Source: Candidatus Poribacteria bacterium
GTDB taxonomy: Bacteria > Poribacteria > WGA-4E > WGA-3G
Length of the DNA stretch: 64,000 bases
NCBI GenBank assembly: GCA_022826805.1
Contig: JAJDUH010000058.1
Span: 1-64,000, forward strand
Direction: 5' to 3'
The stretch's first letter is position 1, and every line of letters starts with the position of its first letter. Made by a program: the position numbers and the translations under genes. A model generated the notes under the pieces. That model searched no databases and was not told the origin of the DNA. It was given only the letters and a program-made list of their open reading frames with translations. Positions 61,335-64,000 of this stretch are shown here, in pieces.

Positions 61335-61652
61335 ATTGTTAAATGAGTTTGGTATAAGGCATTTTTTTTGTAGCATAAACTGTCAGTTTGTGCAATTTGG
61401 GATATGGCAGTATCAAAATGTTTGAACTTTGAAACGGGATGCTTTTCCTGTTCTTAGAAAATGGACACAGACCATTATATTGTTGTTTCTCACAAAAACA
61501 TAATTTCTTGTAGGAGCGACCTCTGGTCGCGACATTCAAACTTAAAATTTAGACAGACAAAGCACTATCCTCAAATCACAAGAAATGGGAAAGTATAAAT
61601 AACACCTCGAGTCCTTTATGGCTAAATAGATGGAGGAAAGGAGCATCCAGTT
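61335..61652. other. intergenic gap before the sacsin-like gene
   Basis: No gene is seen in these 318 bp. An eight-T run at 61362-61369 and a small palindrome AAACTG-T-CAGTTT (61377-61389) lie after the export gene. A REP-like hairpin GTAGGAGCGAC-CTCTG-GTCGCGAC occupies 61510-61533. Confidence 0.5.
61510..61533. repeat. REP-like hairpin
   Basis: GTAGGAGCGAC, loop CTCTG, GTCGCGAC. The stem bases differ from the copy at 47555-47578 but compensate, keeping the hairpin. Confidence 0.75.
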
Positions 61653-64000
61653 ATGCTATGCGAACAATTTGAACACATTCATGAAATCCGCCAAACTTAT
61701 CATGGTGATAGCGAATTGTCCAAGGCTAACCAAATGAGCATGATTAAAACTTTAGCGGAGGATCTTAACAAAACAAACGCTCACTTTATTTTCGAGTTGA
61801 TTCAGAACGCTGAGGACAACACATACGAGACGCCTTTGCCCTATATTTCCTTCCAGTTAACAAAAACCGATCCTACCTGCACTAAAGGCTCTGATGGTGC
61901 ATTGATCATCGAAAACAACGAAATTGGCTTTAATCGTAATGATGTGGCAACAATTTGTGCGGTGGGTCAAAGCAAAAAGAGAAAGAAGTTTGGAGACATC
62001 GGTGAAAAGGGAATTGGTTTTAAATCTGTCTTCCGCGTAACAGATAACCCTCATATCTTTTCCAAAGGTTACGAGTTTTGTTTGCCGGAGTTTGATGAAG
62101 AAACTGGACTTGGGTACATCGTACCAAGGTGGCTTGATATCCCACCGGAAGGTCTAAATCCTTCCATGACCTATATCGTCCTTCCATTAACAAAATCAGA
62201 TTTTGGGTATGCTAAGATTGAGTCAATGCTGGAAGATATTCAGCCAGAGGTTATTCTTTTTCTTTCAACTCTTAAACAAATTCGGATTAAGACGGATACT
62301 GGGATAGATTTTACGATTTTCAAAGATAATGAGAGGCAGCCAGAAGTCACAATCGACGTTAAAGGCAATAAAGTTGGAAACTATAATGGGGGTGATTTCT
62401 TGGTATGTCCTAAAACCTTTGATAAGCCTGCCAATATTACTCACAAGAAACGAGAAGGCGTGGAAGATCGAGAAGTTTCAATTGCGTTTCCTTTGGATGA
62501 AAATTCTACCGCAATCGAGAAGGTTTTTGCGTATTTACCTGTCCAGGATGACACCGGTTTACCATTTTTAATTAACGCCGATTTCATACTAACTAGTTCG
62601 CGTGATGACATTCATGAGGATGTTCCTTGGAATCGTTGGTTGATGGAGTGCGTAGCGGATTTGGTTGTAAAGGAATTCTTGCCTCTTTTAAAGGAGCGAG
62701 AGCGTTTAAACGTTGACTTTCTTGAAGCACTCGCGAGCAAATTAAATAATCTTGCTGAGGATAAAAACAATCTGTTTTATCCTATCTTCGGCAAGGTCCG
62801 CGAGACACTTATGAATGAAGAATTTCTCCCAGCAAATGACAGGACGTATGTCTCAGCATCAAATGCTAAGCTCGCACGAGGGAATCCAATTAGAAACCTT
62901 CTTAACCACAAGCAGTTAAGTGACTTGTTTTATTCCATCAATACCACTAATGAAACCAAGTGGTTGTCCAATGAAATCACCCAAGATCTCACTCCTGAGC
63001 TCCGCACCTATCTTACTTTGAAACTGGACGTTAACGAAGTTGATCCTTCTATGTTCGCACGCCGGCTAACCCTGCTGTTCCTTTCCAAACAATGTGACGA
63101 ATGGTTTATCAAATTCTATAGATTTTTATTTGGGCAGCCAACACTATGGCGTTCCCAATGGAGCATTCTCCGAGATAAGCCTATTTTGCGTCTTCAAGAT
63201 GGGGCACACGTTAATCCATTCAAGGAAGATGAATCTCCGAATGCATACTTACCTATTGAACAGAATACTGACATCTCGTTCCCAATTGTGAAGATAGAAT
63301 TAACTCAAGATGAAAAAGCAAGCGGGTTTCTGAGAGAGCTGGGGATTCCAAAATGGGACATTGTTGACGAAGTTATCAGCCATATTGTACCAAAATATGG
63401 ACATGATTCCTCAACGGTTCCTCTTGCCAATCACAAGGGCGATTTTGCTAAAATTGAGTGTGCATGCGAAACAAATTCGAGAGATAAGCGAAATCGACTT
63501 TGGCAAGCTTTACAAGAAACCCCCTTTATTCTTATTGAGAGTTCGGACATAGGTAATGTAAGTTACTATAAACCAAATCAGATTTATTTTCCAAATAATG
63601 AGCTTCGCTTGTATTTTAAGGGAAATGGCACTTGTAAATTTGTGAATCTTGATGAGTATCCGCCTTCGGCGCACGGGTTATTTAAGAAATTGGGAGTTGA
63701 AGATTCCGTGCGGATTGAGCGAAAAGAAAAAGATGTTGGAGGACGCGTTATCATCTATAAGCGTCACGGTTCCCATAAGAGAGGGCTTAATGGCTTTGAT
63801 CCTGATATAAAGATTGACGGGTTGGAATATGCTTTGAATAACCCAACTCCAGAAAAAAGTGCTTTTATATGGAATGAAATTGCTCGGTCTAACGTTGATT
63901 GCATTCGCGGAACTACAGAAACATCAAGCCATCGGAACTATACATATAGTGATCCACCAGTGGAAGAGAGATCCAGTGGGTTTGGTTGTTTATTGATTGC
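61653..64000 (+). CDS. sacsin/Hsp90-like ATPase, 3' end beyond the window
   Basis: An open frame of 782 codons without a stop reaches the window edge. A GHKL-type ATPase covers about 25-250: FELIQNAEDN (Glu48, Asn52, Asp55) is the metal-binding N-box, IIENNEIGF the G1 box, and GDIGEKGIGFKSVF (114-127) the G2 loop, exactly the sacsin pattern. Later segments (FPLDEN, FLINADFILTSSRDDI, FLRELGIP) match bacterial sacsin-like proteins that often carry further domains such as DUF3883. GAGGAAAGGAG precedes the ATG. Such genes are often found in defence islands. The C-terminal effector, if any, is not visible. Confidence 0.85.
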   Translation, partial: MLCEQFEHIHEIRQTYHGDSELSKANQMSMIKTLAEDLNKTNAHFIFELIQNAEDNTYETPLPYISFQLTKTDPTCTKGSDGALIIENNEIGFNRNDVATICAVGQSKKRKKFGDIGEKGIGFKSVFRVTDNPHIFSKGYEFCLPEFDEETGLGYIVPRWLDIPPEGLNPSMTYIVLPLTKSDFGYAKIESMLEDIQPEVILFLSTLKQIRIKTDTGIDFTIFKDNERQPEVTIDVKGNKVGNYNGGDFLVCPKTFDKPANITHKKREGVEDREVSIAFPLDENSTAIEKVFAYLPVQDDTGLPFLINADFILTSSRDDIHEDVPWNRWLMECVADLVVKEFLPLLKERERLNVDFLEALASKLNNLAEDKNNLFYPIFGKVRETLMNEEFLPANDRTYVSASNAKLARGNPIRNLLNHKQLSDLFYSINTTNETKWLSNEITQDLTPELRTYLTLKLDVNEVDPSMFARRLTLLFLSKQCDEWFIKFYRFLFGQPTLWRSQWSILRDKPILRLQDGAHVNPFKEDESPNAYLPIEQNTDISFPIVKIELTQDEKASGFLRELGIPKWDIVDEVISHIVPKYGHDSSTVPLANHKGDFAKIECACETNSRDKRNRLWQALQETPFILIESSDIGNVSYYKPNQIYFPNNELRLYFKGNGTCKFVNLDEYPPSAHGLFKKLGVEDSVRIERKEKDVGGRVIIYKRHGSHKRGLNGFDPDIKIDGLEYALNNPTPEKSAFIWNEIARSNVDCIRGTTETSSHRNYTYSDPPVEERSSGFGCLLI

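Noticed and set aside
61339..61539. 66-codon minus-strand frame after the export gene
   Set aside because: No ribosome site and it overlaps the REP-like hairpin.
1..64000. CRISPR arrays, tRNA or rRNA genes, prophage
   Set aside because: No regularly spaced repeats of CRISPR type, no cloverleaf or rRNA-like segments, and no phage structural genes were seen by reading.
61653..64000. Histidine kinase
   Set aside because: The GHKL fold is present, but there is no H-box or dimerisation segment; the GEKGIGFKSVF loop is of the sacsin/Hsp90 type.

Overview
The window looks like one chromosomal contig from an uncultured Gram-negative-type bacterium. The strongest fit is a Candidatus Poribacteria-like lineage. 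That is an inference from the gene repertoire: a sulfatase, a mandelate-racemase-type enzyme, phytanoyl-CoA-type dioxygenase, PHP and cyclase enzymes, a DCC1/lipase-maturation fusion, SigW-like ECF sigma factors, and an outer-membrane layer implied by TolC, Wza-like and PorV-like proteins. Promoters follow the ordinary TTGACA-17-TATAAT pattern and ribosome sites are GGAG-like. No rRNA, tRNA, CRISPR array or prophage was recognised.

Layout. 1-7.2 kb: PHP hydrolase, family-9 glycosyltransferase, HAD phosphatase, LexA, redoxin and a class A penicillin-binding protein. 7.2-18.8 kb: the most unusual region. A 1004-aa protein joins an ECF sigma factor to a membrane helix and a periplasmic Asp-box propeller. 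It is divergent from a run encoding a 58-aa exported peptide, a protein with a pseudopilin-like core, an ABC-2 permease, its ATPase, a membrane-anchored NEW3-domain protein, a TolC-type channel and a second ECF sigma factor. 19.2-26.5 kb: UvrB, a 182-bp MITE, a rubredoxin-like protein, an M16 peptidase pair and an isochorismatase-like hydrolase. 26.6-28.4 kb: an accessory pocket with a DUF4238 pseudogene broken by a 26-bp tandem duplication and a two-gene toxin-antitoxin-like unit. 28.4-41.7 kb (minus strand): CstA, xylose isomerase, thrC-scpB-scpA-M50-cca housekeeping cluster, cyclase, IMPase-like, DCC1/LMF fusion and DegT aminotransferase.

42-50 kb: a double-Cache lipoprotein, a secreted protein with a duplicated domain, ELM1-like protein, a lipoprotein, ADP-ribosylglycohydrolase, then an Mrr-type nuclease followed closely by an AAA ATPase/nuclease. 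50-61.3 kb: enolase-superfamily enzyme, PhyH dioxygenase, PorV-like protein, MFS permease, a repeat-filled gap, YbhN-like membrane protein, amidohydrolase, sulfatase, DUF2007 protein and a Wza-like export protein. 61.65 kb to the window end: the first 782 codons of a sacsin/Hsp90-like ATPase that runs off the edge.

Intergenic DNA carries several dispersed repeat families: 35-bp arrays of five heptanucleotides (five copies), REP-like GTAGGAGCGA hairpins, GGCGAGG hairpins, a fold-back element, a nested palindrome and a 45-bp imperfect repeat. The best candidates for an undescribed system are the sigma-propeller/ABC/TolC locus, the Mrr-AAA/nuclease pair and the truncated sacsin-like gene. All family names are assigned by reading motifs, without database searches.
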